A DNA stretch of 6,323 bases from an uncultured Oribacterium sp. (GCA_938030845.1 CALHIC010000502.1:1-6323); one strand, 5' to 3'; shown: positions 1-6,169, counted from the stretch's first letter. Program-made: numbers and translations. Notes: a model not told the origin generated them from the letters alone.

Positions 1-782
1 CATGCCATCAATACGTCTTCAGTGTCATAAAGGATTTCTGGTTTTCCCGCTATTCGAACTTGTGATCTGATATAGTATTCTCTTCCTGCAACACCTTCCA
101 TAAGAGGCAAATCTACAGAAGACTTGGATCCATCATCTGTCCAAACTACCAGCTTTATTACTGCATGGTCATAATCCGGAACGATGATAATGCCTCCATT
201 TTTCGGGGAATCCATATCATCAAAGCCAATCTCTATCGGTTCTTTGTTTAGCAGTTTTCCCTGATGATATTCTGAATAATAAATCTTGAGTCGAGCAAAC
301 TTATCAGTGGTCGTAAATTGATAAGCATTTGCTCCATCCGGTCCTGCAATCAGATTCACCGTCTGCATTTCTACACTATTCTCGGCCATCGGTGTAATAA
401 AGTTCATCGGTCTGTAGCCACGATATAGGGAAGTAGCAATTACCGCAGTTGTAAGTATGGAAAGAATCAGCAATGCACAAATGATATACTTCAAGCTTTT
501 TTGTTTGCGCTTACTGTCTGTAACAACACTGATGATATTTTCTTCCGACTTCTTTTCGATATTCTCATGGACAATATCTTCGCCGGCTAAAAACTCGTTA
601 ATACTAATGCCTAAAAGGGAACAAAGGTCAAAATAAAGCGATACATCCGGAAGGCAAATGCCTCGCTCCCACTTGGAAACAGACTTATCGCTCATGCCTA
701 TTTTCTCGGCAAGCTGCTTTTGGGTCAGCCCCAAATTCTTTCTTTTTCCCGCAATATACTTTCCGATTTTAACAAGATCCAT
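1..782 (-). CDS. Membrane-anchored Xre-family transcriptional regulator (partial, 3' end missing)
   Basis: An open frame of 260 codons runs from ATG at 782 to the left window edge without a stop, so the C-terminus is missing. Residues about 6-65 form an Xre/Cro-type helix-turn-helix domain: LGLTQKQLAEKIGMSDKSVSKWERG (split here as LGLTQKQLAEKIG and MSDKSVSKWERG), then LPDVSLYFDLCSLLGISINEFL. A basic stretch at about 91-97 (KRKQKSL) precedes one hydrophobic segment at about 99-119 (YIICALLILSILTTAVIATS), predicted to span the membrane with the DNA-binding domain inside. Residues 120-260 are polar, with alternating beta-like stretches, and probably lie outside. I recognise no named domain there. 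Such proteins are one-component regulators that could couple an envelope signal to transcription, but the signal and targets are unknown. The start is supported by a purine-rich AGGAAAGGGGG just upstream. It lies 76 bases after recD2 in the same direction, so read-through is possible. Confidence 0.
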   Translation of the reverse strand, partial: MDLVKIGKYIAGKRKNLGLTQKQLAEKIGMSDKSVSKWERGICLPDVSLYFDLCSLLGISINEFLAGEDIVHENIEKKSEENIISVVTDSKRKQKSLKYIICALLILSILTTAVIATSLYRGYRPMNFITPMAENSVEMQTVNLIAGPDGANAYQFTTTDKFARLKIYYSEYHQGKLLNKEPIEIGFDDMDSPKNGGIIIVPDYDHAVIKLVVWTDDGSKSSVDLPLMEGVAGREYYIRSQVRIAGKPEILYDTEDVLMA

Positions 783-795
783 ACAGTCCCCCTTT

Positions 796-835
796 CCTAT
801 GATGTGATAGTATCCCATAGGTAAGAGAAATCACA
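796..835 (-). promoter_or_regulatory. Possible operator region upstream of the Xre gene
   Basis: Two short inverted repeats interleave in the gap before the Xre gene. One is CCTATG (796-801) with CATAGG (816-821). The other is TGTGAT (803-808) with ATCACA (830-835). A weak -10-like TACTAT lies on the minus strand at 807-812, but no convincing -35 box stands at the right distance. Xre regulators often bind such dyads at their own promoter, so autoregulation is plausible. The arms are only 6 bases and could occur by chance. Confidence 0.25.
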
Positions 836-854
836 GCTCTTAAAAGTAGAATTT

Positions 855-860
855 CCTCCT
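855..860 (-). promoter_or_regulatory. Shine-Dalgarno-like AGGAGG with no start codon
   Basis: A consensus AGGAGG overlaps the recD2 stop codon (859-861), but no ATG, GTG or TTG follows at 5-12 bases on the minus strand. It serves no visible gene. It may be a leftover from a gene once placed directly after recD2, or chance. Confidence 0.2.
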
Positions 861-3141
861 ATTCCTCTGAAAATGGATTTCCTCCCTCCATAGAAAAAGC
901 GGCGGAAAAGCTTTCTCCGATATCCTGTAATTGCTTCGCCAAGCCGGAGTAGCGTTTTAGCTCCTGCTCGTTGTGAAGCATTTCCAGAAAGACCTTGGGA
1001 TGCCCCAAAAGGCAGACACAGGACTTAGCTCTGGTAATGGCGGTGTAAAGAATATTTCTGGTCATCAGCATTTTCGGTCCCGGGTACATGGGAAGCAGTA
1101 CCGCCGGATATTCCGAGCCCTGGGATTTATGAATGGTAATGGCATAGGCCAGCTCCAGATTTTCCAAATCCTGAAAGTTATAGACCACCTTTCTCTCCTC
1201 AAAGAACACCGTTACCGTCTTTTGGTAGGCATTGATTTCCGTTATCTTTCCGATATCCCCGTTAAAAACCCCTTCTCCGCTTTCTATGGGCAGGTTAAAG
1301 TTTCCGGGAATCTCCCAGGCCAGCTGGTAGTCATTTTTGATTTGCATAACCTTATCTCCCAGACGGAAAATGTTGCCGCTTCCTTCAAACTCCGGCTTGT
1401 TCTTTCCGGGAGGGTTCAAGCGTTCCTGTAAAAAACGATTCAGATTTTCCACTCCCAAAAGTCCCTTTTTCTGAGGGGACATTACCTGAATGGAAAGAGG
1501 CTCGGTAGAAAGATATTTGGGCAGCTTCTCCTTCATCAAAATGGCGATATTTTCCAGAATCTGCTTCGGCTCCTGCCCCCGAATAAAGAAAAAGTCCCCG
1601 GATTTCTTTCCCAGATCCGGTTCAATGCCCTGGTTGATTTTATGGGCATTGACTACAATATCCGACTCCATGGCCTGCCGGAAAATCTTCTTCAGGGAAA
1701 TGGTTTTCATGCATTGAGAGGCAATAATATCCTTCAACACATTTCCCGCGCCCACGGAGGGAAGCTGTTCACTGTCCCCCACCAAAATCAAACGACAGCC
1801 CACGGGAACGGCACGAAGCAGGGCATCCATTAAATACAGATCCACCATACTCATTTCATCCACAATCAGCACATCATATTCCAGAGGGTTTTCTTCGTTT
1901 CTTTGGAACAGGGAAAAATCCCGATCCTCCTGCTCCTGATCCTCCCGGCCCATGTATTCCAAAAGCCGGTGCAGGGTTTTTGCCGGATAGTCCGTGGCTT
2001 CTCCCATTCGTTTCGCCGCTCTTCCGGTGGGGGCAGCCAAAGCAATGCTCTTTCCCTGTCCGGTAAAGATCTGTAAGATGGTTTTGATAGTAGTTGTCTT
2101 TCCTGTTCCCGGCCCTCCGGTAATGACCAAAACCCCGGAGGATGCGGCCAGGCTTACCGCCTTTCTTTGGAGAGGATCCAGGGTGATTTTTTCCCTGTCC
2201 AAAAGCGTATCTATGGCCTTTTCCCAGGAATCCACATGGGCCTCTTCCTCTTCCACATTTAACTGTAAAAGCCGGGAGGCCACCCGCATTTCCCGATAAT
2301 AGGTACTGGCCCGGTAGACATTTTCCCCCTTGACCTTCACCTTTCCTTGCAGTTGCAGCTCCAGAAGCTGCTCTTCCAAGTCCTCCAGAGGCATCTCCAA
2401 AATCCGCTCCGCCTCTCTTTTTAAAATCGAAAAAGGAAGGTAGCAATGTCCATGCCACTCTCCCTGTAAGAGGGTATAGTTGATGCCGGCTCGCATACGG
2501 AAGGGGGATTCTTTCTCCACTCCCACCTTTTTCGCCAGTTCATCACATTTCTTAAAGCCTACTCCCTCCAGCTCCTCCGCAATACGGTAGGGATTTTCCT
2601 GTAAAACCTGCAGGGTTTCCCCTTGAAAATGCTGATAAATCTTATAGGAGAGATTTAGGCTGATGCCATAGCCCTGTAAAAGGAGGAAAATGTCCTGCTG
2701 CTCCCGCTGGCCGGAAAGGTTCGTAGCAATATCCATGGCCTTTTGCATGGAAATGCCGTGAATTTCCGCAAGGCGCTCCGGCTCCTCCTCCATAATCCGT
2801 AGGCTGTCTTCCTTAAATTTTTTTACAATTCGGGCGGCAATGGCCTTCCCGATTCCCTTAATGGCTCCCGAAGCCAAATATTGTTCAATGCCAAAAAGAC
2901 TGTCCGGAACCTCCAGCTGATACTCCTCTACGCTGAACTGCTTGCCGTATACCGGATGTTCCTTCCAGCGTCCCTTGGCCTTAATCTTTTCGGACACAGA
3001 AATATGGGAGAAGCTTCCCACCAAAGTGAACTCTTCTCCCTTATCCGTAATGCTACACACGGTGTATCCCGTTTCCTCGCTGCGAAAAACGATATGGGAT
3101 ACATTTCCTTCTATTTCTTCCAGACTAGAAGTCATCATCAT
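859..3141 (-). CDS. recD2: RecD2-type ATP-dependent 5'-3' DNA helicase
   Basis: This 760-residue protein is a full-length superfamily 1B helicase of the RecD2 type, which unwinds DNA 5' to 3' and acts in repair and replication-fork maintenance outside a RecBCD complex. Residues about 8-80 form the N-terminal OB-like part. About 85-205 carry helix-hairpin-helix repeats (SGAIKGIGKAIAARIV, LAEIHGISMQKA, ELEGVGFKKCDELA). Helicase motifs follow in order: Walker A GGPGTGKT 342-349, motif Ia APTGRAAKRM 370-379, Walker B VDEMSMVD 427-434, motif III LVGDSEQLPSVGAG 453-466, motif IV FRQ 487-489, AITIHKSQGSEYP 667-679 and motif VI LYTAITRAK 698-706. All key residues are present and the frame is intact. 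The start overlaps the end of mreB by 17 bases and has three ATGs in a row (3141, 3138, 3135). The nearest Shine-Dalgarno-like AGGAAAG (3161-3167) is 19 bases away, so translation is probably coupled to mreB. Confidence 0.96.
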   Translation of the reverse strand: MMMTSSLEEIEGNVSHIVFRSEETGYTVCSITDKGEEFTLVGSFSHISVSEKIKAKGRWKEHPVYGKQFSVEEYQLEVPDSLFGIEQYLASGAIKGIGKAIAARIVKKFKEDSLRIMEEEPERLAEIHGISMQKAMDIATNLSGQREQQDIFLLLQGYGISLNLSYKIYQHFQGETLQVLQENPYRIAEELEGVGFKKCDELAKKVGVEKESPFRMRAGINYTLLQGEWHGHCYLPFSILKREAERILEMPLEDLEEQLLELQLQGKVKVKGENVYRASTYYREMRVASRLLQLNVEEEEAHVDSWEKAIDTLLDREKITLDPLQRKAVSLAASSGVLVITGGPGTGKTTTIKTILQIFTGQGKSIALAAPTGRAAKRMGEATDYPAKTLHRLLEYMGREDQEQEDRDFSLFQRNEENPLEYDVLIVDEMSMVDLYLMDALLRAVPVGCRLILVGDSEQLPSVGAGNVLKDIIASQCMKTISLKKIFRQAMESDIVVNAHKINQGIEPDLGKKSGDFFFIRGQEPKQILENIAILMKEKLPKYLSTEPLSIQVMSPQKKGLLGVENLNRFLQERLNPPGKNKPEFEGSGNIFRLGDKVMQIKNDYQLAWEIPGNFNLPIESGEGVFNGDIGKITEINAYQKTVTVFFEERKVVYNFQDLENLELAYAITIHKSQGSEYPAVLLPMYPGPKMLMTRNILYTAITRAKSCVCLLGHPKVFLEMLHNEQELKRYSGLAKQLQDIGESFSAAFSMEGGNPFSEE

Positions 3142-4126
3142 CGTTACTTAAATCAATGGACTTTCCTGTTCCGATAGCCACCGCTGTAAGAGGATCCTCT
3201 GCCAGCATGGTGGTGATTCCGGTCTTTTCCTGCATCAGCTTATCTAAACCGTAAAGAAGGGCTCCCCCTCCGGTCATCACGATTCCCCGCTCATAGATAT
3301 CCGCCGCAAGCTCCGGCGGAGTTCTTTCCAGAACGTGATGTACCGCATTCACAATCATGCTTGCCGGCTCTAAGAGAGCATCCAAAAGCTCATCAGAGCT
3401 TACTACTACCGTCTTTGGCAGAGCCGTAACCAGATTTCGTCCACGAACCTCCATGGTCACATTTTCCGGTCTCTTGCTGGCACAGCCGATATTGACCTTC
3501 ATTTCCTCGGCAGTTCTTTCTCCAATAAGAAGGTTATGTTTCTTTCTCATATAGCGGAGAATGGCCTCATCAAAATCATCTCCGGCCACCTTAATGGACT
3601 CGGAAACCACCGGACCTCCTAAAGCAATGACTGCAATGTCGGAGGTTCCTCCGCCGATATCGATAATCATATTTCCCTGGGGCTTGTATATGTCGATCCC
3701 TGCACCGATTGCTGCTGCCACCGGCTCCTCGATAATGCTTACCTCTCTGGCTCCTGCATGGCTGGCTGCATCCTGTACTGCCTTCTTCTCCACCTCCGTT
3801 GCTCCGCTGGGAATGCAAACGCAGATTCTGGGCTTTCTCAGGGTTCTTCTTCCTACAGCCTTATTGATAAAGTACTTCAGCATCTGCTCGGTTCTGGTGT
3901 AATTGGAAATCACGCCCTGACGAAGAGGACGGACAGCGGAAATATTGTCCGGAGTTCTTCCCAGCATAAGACGGGCATCCTCACCAAAGGCTACCACTTC
4001 ATCATTTTCTTTATTTACCGCAATGACAGAGGGCTCTTTCAGTACAACCCCTCTACCCTTTATATAAATCAGAATACTGGATGTTCCCAAGTCGATTCCG
4101 ATATCATTTGAAATCAAGGAAAACAT
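3125..4126 (-). CDS. mreB: MreB/Mbl-family actin-like rod-shape protein
   Basis: From ATG at 4126 this gives 333 residues, the usual MreB length. MreB forms membrane-bound ATP-dependent filaments that organise lateral cell-wall synthesis. The actin-fold signatures are all present: phosphate-1 loop DIGIDLGTSS 8-17, IEEPVAAAIGAG 132-143, phosphate-2 loop IIDIGGGTSDIAVI 154-167, LLIGERTAEEMK 199-210, LERTPPELAADI 266-277 and the adenosine motif GIVMTGGGALLYGLD 281-295. A longer frame opens at 4150, but I prefer 4126: GGAGG at 4132-4136 sits 5 bases before it, and the product then starts MFSLISNDIGIDLGT, as in Bacillus Mbl/MreB. Similarity is shared between MreB and Mbl, and I cannot separate these paralogues by eye. 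No mreC or mreD is in the window, which suggests a stand-alone paralogue. The protein ends in an unusual acidic tail, NDDDDF, whose codons overlap the recD2 start. It is the first gene of a probable mreB-recD2 operon. Confidence 0.95.
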   Translation of the reverse strand: MFSLISNDIGIDLGTSSILIYIKGRGVVLKEPSVIAVNKENDEVVAFGEDARLMLGRTPDNISAVRPLRQGVISNYTRTEQMLKYFINKAVGRRTLRKPRICVCIPSGATEVEKKAVQDAASHAGAREVSIIEEPVAAAIGAGIDIYKPQGNMIIDIGGGTSDIAVIALGGPVVSESIKVAGDDFDEAILRYMRKKHNLLIGERTAEEMKVNIGCASKRPENVTMEVRGRNLVTALPKTVVVSSDELLDALLEPASMIVNAVHHVLERTPPELAADIYERGIVMTGGGALLYGLDKLMQEKTGITTMLAEDPLTAVAIGTGKSIDLSNDDDDF

Positions 4127-4131
4127 AAATT

Positions 4132-4136
4132 CCTCC
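4132..4136 (-). promoter_or_regulatory. Ribosome binding site deciding the mreB start
   Basis: GGAGG on the minus strand lies 5 bases before ATG 4126. It falls inside the longer reading frame that begins at 4150, which argues that the eight extra residues are not translated as part of the protein. Confidence 0.75.
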
Positions 4137-4162
4137 ATAAATAGCCACAATATATCTTTTAT

Positions 4163-4168
4163 AGTATA
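4163..4168 (-). promoter_or_regulatory. Probable -10 box of the mreB-recD2 promoter
   Basis: TATACT on the minus strand is a good sigma-A -10 match about 36 bases before the mreB start. The sequence 17 bases upstream is T-rich (TTTCCC) and a poor -35, so the assignment rests on the -10 and its position in the gap after the PIN gene. No other gene, hairpin or repeat of note was seen in 4169-4298, and no clear terminator follows the PIN gene. Confidence 0.35.
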
Positions 4169-4298
4169 ACGGATTGAAAAAGAAAGGGAAAGTAGTCTTA
4201 GACAGATATTTTTTTAATATTTTTGAAGTTTCTATTCCACTATTTTTCTTTTTATAGGACTAACAAAACTATACTTTTTCCCATTTCTTCTCTATACA

Positions 4299-4703
4299 CT
4301 AAAATTCTTTTACAAATTCTGCTGCCGTCATAATCTTAGGATTTAAAATCCCGGATTCCAGAAAATCTTTATCACCTGTCAATAATATATCCACTCCTGC
4401 ATGAATAGCCGCTCTAAGTATTGGTCGGTCATTCACATCTCGTATCTGGGATTCCAGCTCATTTTCCTTAATAGGAATTGATACAACCTCCAACGTTAAT
4501 AATGCTAGAGATAGGAAACCCTCTAACGCCTGGATTTTATGAGGAAATTTTCTATTAAAAATACGACGCATTTCGTCAATGTTTTGTTCACAAAGTAGTC
4601 CATGATTAGGATAACTAACTGCTTTTACAAATGCTTGATAGGGAACTCCCTTGCTACTTAACGCAGCAGATATCAATATATTTGTATCAATAAGAATTTT
4701 CAT
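4299..4703 (-). CDS. PIN-domain ribonuclease toxin of a type II toxin-antitoxin module
   Basis: A 134-residue PIN-domain protein of the kind annotated as 'putative toxin-antitoxin toxin component, PIN family'. PIN toxins are metal-dependent RNA nucleases with an acidic active site. The expected residues are visible: D6 in LIDTNIL (4-10), E44 in NIDEMRRIF (41-49), D92 in RDVNDRPIL (88-96), and D111/D113 in LLTGDKDFLE (107-116). Length is typical and the domain is complete. Its ATG shares one base with the antitoxin stop (TAATG), so the pair is co-translated, antitoxin first, as expected for such modules. It differs from short VapC proteins in having RDVNDRP rather than a plain D-in-helix third motif, and fits the PIN_3-like group better. 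The RNA target cannot be predicted. The gene is AT-rich compared with recD2. Confidence 0.85.
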   Translation of the reverse strand: MKILIDTNILISAALSSKGVPYQAFVKAVSYPNHGLLCEQNIDEMRRIFNRKFPHKIQALEGFLSLALLTLEVVSIPIKENELESQIRDVNDRPILRAAIHAGVDILLTGDKDFLESGILNPKIMTAAEFVKEF

Positions 4704-4975
4704 TATTCTACACTTTCTGCACGAACATCTTTTACAAGATCCATAATAGCCTCATCTGTAGATAAATCAGTATTTTCAGCTTCTCCTTCCATTTGAGCCT
4801 GGAGTATCTGCATAGCATAAACTGCAGAATTAATAAGTCTTACGCTTCCATTTTCCACAACAAAGGTAATTCTATCACCGCAAGAAACCCCTAAAATTTC
4901 TCTAATATCCTTTGGAATTGTTACTTGTCCTTTTGCCATAACCTTTGCATTATCAATAAAAGTTTGATTCATCAT
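4703..4975 (-). CDS. AbrB/SpoVT-family antitoxin (partner of the PIN toxin)
   Basis: A 90-residue protein with an N-terminal swapped-hairpin DNA-binding domain. Residues about 11-49 (KVMAKGQVTIPKDIREILGV, then GDRITFVVENGSVRL) match the AbrB/MazE pattern KGQVTIPKxIRxxLGVxxGDxI. The C-terminal half (about 55-90) is acidic and probably folds onto the PIN toxin to block it. The complex would also repress its own promoter. An alternative ATG at 4990 opens the same frame, but I chose 4975. GGGGG at 4984-4988 is spaced 8 bases from 4975, lies inside the longer version and would be useless for it, and no Shine-Dalgarno precedes 4990. A second ATG at 4972 is also possible. The gene order and one-base stop-start overlap with the PIN gene make the antitoxin role likely. 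Confidence 0.85.
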   Translation of the reverse strand: MMNQTFIDNAKVMAKGQVTIPKDIREILGVSCGDRITFVVENGSVRLINSAVYAMQILQAQMEGEAENTDLSTDEAIMDLVKDVRAESVE

Positions 4976-4983
4976 CAAAAGCA

Positions 4984-4988
4984 CCCCC
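4984..4988 (-). promoter_or_regulatory. Ribosome binding site deciding the AbrB antitoxin start
   Basis: GGGGG followed by TG on the minus strand lies 8 bases before ATG 4975 and 11 before ATG 4972. It overlaps codons 2-3 of the longer frame from ATG 4990, which favours the shorter protein. Confidence 0.55.
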
Positions 4989-5047
4989 ATTATTTCATAA
5001 ATATAGTTCTAAATCTAAATATACTTTTTTATACTTAATTCCTTCTT

Positions 5048-5093
5048 TCAATATAATAGAAAGTAGGGAAATCCCTACTTTCTATTATATTGA
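5048..5093. repeat. Perfect long inverted repeat (22-bp arms, 2-base centre)
   Basis: Positions 5048-5069 are the exact reverse complement of 5072-5093, separated by AA at 5070-5071. The core around the centre is AGTAGGGA / TCCCTACT. As RNA it would form a near-perfect hairpin with a small loop. No T-run follows on the minus strand, the direction of the neighbouring genes. A T-rich stretch (TTATTTTCTGTTT) follows on the plus strand, where no gene is being read. The left arm of the minus-strand reading contains TATAAT, the likely -10 of the AbrB-PIN promoter. It could be an operator for the antitoxin, a terminator for the operon ending in the Nudix gene, or a remnant of a mobile palindrome. 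Confidence 0.95.
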
Positions 5094-5111
5094 TTATTTT
5101 CTGTTTGGCAA
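5084..5111 (-). promoter_or_regulatory. Predicted sigma-A promoter of the AbrB-PIN module
   Basis: On the minus strand, TTGCCA (5106-5111, five of six consensus bases) is followed after 16 bases by TATAAT (5084-5089, perfect). Transcription would start near 5077, inside the palindrome, giving a leader of about 100 bases before the AbrB start at 4975. The -10 lies entirely within one palindrome arm, so a protein bound to the palindrome would block this promoter. Confidence 0.55.
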
Positions 5112-5132
5112 ATGTTTTGTAATTTTAAATAG

Positions 5133-5666
5133 CTAATGTATTGAAAGCATTTTCTTGACCTCTTTCAAAACCGGAACTTCCCTTTGGGCAATCAGCCTTC
5201 CCAGCTTTGTATTACTGCATTTTTCATATTCCTTTATGGCTTCTTCATAGCTTAGCTTCAAGGTTTCCATGTGAAAGTCTCGGATTTCATAGGGCATCAA
5301 ATTCTTTTCCCCAAAGGCACGGACTTTACACAAAAAATAATGGTTAATGTTGTGCCGATGAACATGGTTGTAATAATCACTGACTATCCCAATTTCTTGG
5401 AGGATTTCCACCTCGGCACCCAGCTCTTCCTTTAGCTCTCTTTTGATAGCCGTCTCTAAGCTTTCTCCCTTTTCCACTCCGCCACCGGAAGTTTCAATCA
5501 AGGTGGCTTTTCCGAAAGAATCATCCCTATGAATTCTCACAAAATAGAAATTCTTCTCTTCATCAAAAACAATGCCCCGGGCAATCTCTCTGTCATGGTC
5601 AATATATTCAAAGGGAAATTCCCTATCCTGTAGCCTTAGGTTCAATTTACTTTCCTTAGATATCAT
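5133..5666 (-). CDS. Nudix hydrolase
   Basis: A 177-residue Nudix-fold protein. The Nudix box at residues 62-84 fits GX5EX7REUXEEXGU exactly: G62, E68, R76-E77-L78, E80-E81, G83. The glutamates bind the metal used to cleave a nucleoside diphosphate linked to another group. Upstream, REIARGIVFDEEKNFYFVRIHRDD gives the first strands of the fold. Downstream, a histidine-rich HVHRHNINHYFLCKV (101-115) and a helical tail complete it. The substrate (nucleotide, nucleotide sugar, cofactor or capped RNA) cannot be told from the box. The gene starts 11 bases before the end of the RelE-like gene. AGGAGG at 5680-5685 lies 13 bases upstream of ATG, longer than ideal, so coupling to RelE translation is likely. 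It is the third gene of the antitoxin-toxin operon. A general housecleaning enzyme carried along is the plain alternative to a role with the toxin. Confidence 0.9.
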   Translation of the reverse strand: MISKESKLNLRLQDREFPFEYIDHDREIARGIVFDEEKNFYFVRIHRDDSFGKATLIETSGGGVEKGESLETAIKRELKEELGAEVEILQEIGIVSDYYNHVHRHNINHYFLCKVRAFGEKNLMPYEIRDFHMETLKLSYEEAIKEYEKCSNTKLGRLIAQREVPVLKEVKKMLSIH

Positions 5667-5931
5667 TTTGATAAATATCCCTCCTATGCCCTATCCCCAA
5701 TACCAGAACAATTACTTTATCCTCCTGAATTTCCGCAATGATTCTATAATCCCCTACTCTATATCTCCATTGTCCGCTTCTATTGGCTGTTAATCTCTTT
5801 CCATGCTTCCTGGGATCTTCACAGCCTTCTAAGTTCTTTCTAAGCCAAGCAACAATAAGAGAAGCTGTGTACTTATCCAGCTTTTTCATCTGCTTTAATG
5901 CCTTATCGGAAAACACAACCCTAAAACTCAT
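5656..5931 (-). CDS. relE: RelE/ParE-family toxin
   Basis: A complete 91-residue RelE/ParE superfamily protein. It starts with the usual strand and helix (FRVVFSDKALKQMKKLDK, 3-20), then DPRKHGKRLTANRSGQWRYRVGDYRIIAEI (39-68), the signature of this family, and ends VLVLGIGHRRDIYQ (75-88). The RelE-type basic and aromatic residues are present (R56, R58, R63, H82-R83-R84, Y87), which favours a ribosome-dependent mRNA-cleaving RelE over a gyrase-poisoning ParE. The family contains both, so the biochemical class is an inference. Its ATG overlaps the antitoxin stop by four bases (ATGA), and the Nudix gene overlaps its 3' end by 11 bases. Length and motifs show no sign of decay. Confidence 0.9.
   Translation of the reverse strand: MSFRVVFSDKALKQMKKLDKYTASLIVAWLRKNLEGCEDPRKHGKRLTANRSGQWRYRVGDYRIIAEIQEDKVIVLVLGIGHRRDIYQNDI
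5680..5685 (-). promoter_or_regulatory. Ribosome binding site of the Nudix gene inside relE
   Basis: AGGAGG on the minus strand encodes the RR of the RelE GHRRDIY motif and lies 13 bases before the Nudix ATG at 5666. The match is perfect but the spacing is long, so initiation may depend partly on ribosomes finishing relE. Confidence 0.4.
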
Positions 5932-6149
5932 CCTAAGCCCAGCTCTTTCTCCACCTCATCAAGAGTATAGGTAATAGGATTTTCCCTATATTCTGCTATG
6001 GCCTCTTTATAGGCCTGTAAATCATATTCCTCTTCAATATGTTCAAGAACTGAGCGTCTAAGCAATTCCGAAACACTAATTCCATTCATTTCCGCATATT
6101 TTTTGAAAAGCATAGAGTCTGCTTCATTTAACCTTAAAGAAATCGTCAT
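5928..6149 (-). CDS. relB: RelB-like ribbon-helix-helix antitoxin
   Basis: A 73-residue protein. Residues 1-45 form a ribbon-helix-helix DNA-binding domain: the beta strand MTISLRLNEAD, helix SMLFKKYAEMNG, turn ISVSE and second helix LLRRSVLEHIEE. The C-terminal tail (46-73) is charged and flexible (YRENPITYTLDEVEKELGLG), the usual toxin-wrapping part of such antitoxins. The protein should neutralise the RelE-like toxin and, as a dimer, repress the shared promoter. The start at 6149 has AGGAGA at 6156-6161 six bases upstream. The stop overlaps the toxin start by four bases. The inverted repeats over its promoter fit autoregulation. Confidence 0.88.
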   Translation of the reverse strand: MTISLRLNEADSMLFKKYAEMNGISVSELLRRSVLEHIEEEYDLQAYKEAIAEYRENPITYTLDEVEKELGLG

Positions 6150-6169
6150 CCCATCTCTCCTTTCATGTG

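Noticed and set aside
973..1431. Plus-strand open frame of 152 codons opposite recD2
   Set aside because: It lies wholly antisense to the conserved C-terminal helicase motifs of recD2. Its product shows no recognisable domain and it has no convincing ribosome site.
1874..2458. Minus-strand open frame of 194 codons in another frame within recD2
   Set aside because: It overlaps the Walker A and B region of recD2 in a different frame. The product is a Gly/Arg-rich low-complexity translation typical of a shifted frame, so it is a shadow.
3561..3902. Plus-strand open frame of 113 codons opposite mreB, with hydrophobic stretches
   Set aside because: It is antisense to the mreB phosphate-2 region. 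The hydrophobic look comes from the complement of Gly/Ala/Ile-rich mreB codons.
4127..4150. Eight-residue N-terminal extension of MreB (MWLFMEEF)
   Set aside because: The GGAGG ribosome site lies inside it, and the family normally starts at the following Met. It could only be real if it formed a membrane-binding helix, for which the sequence is too short.
5048..5093. Simple rho-independent terminator after the Nudix gene
   Set aside because: The hairpin lacks a T-run on the minus strand and begins 40 bases after the stop. It may still slow transcription, but a canonical terminator is not supported.
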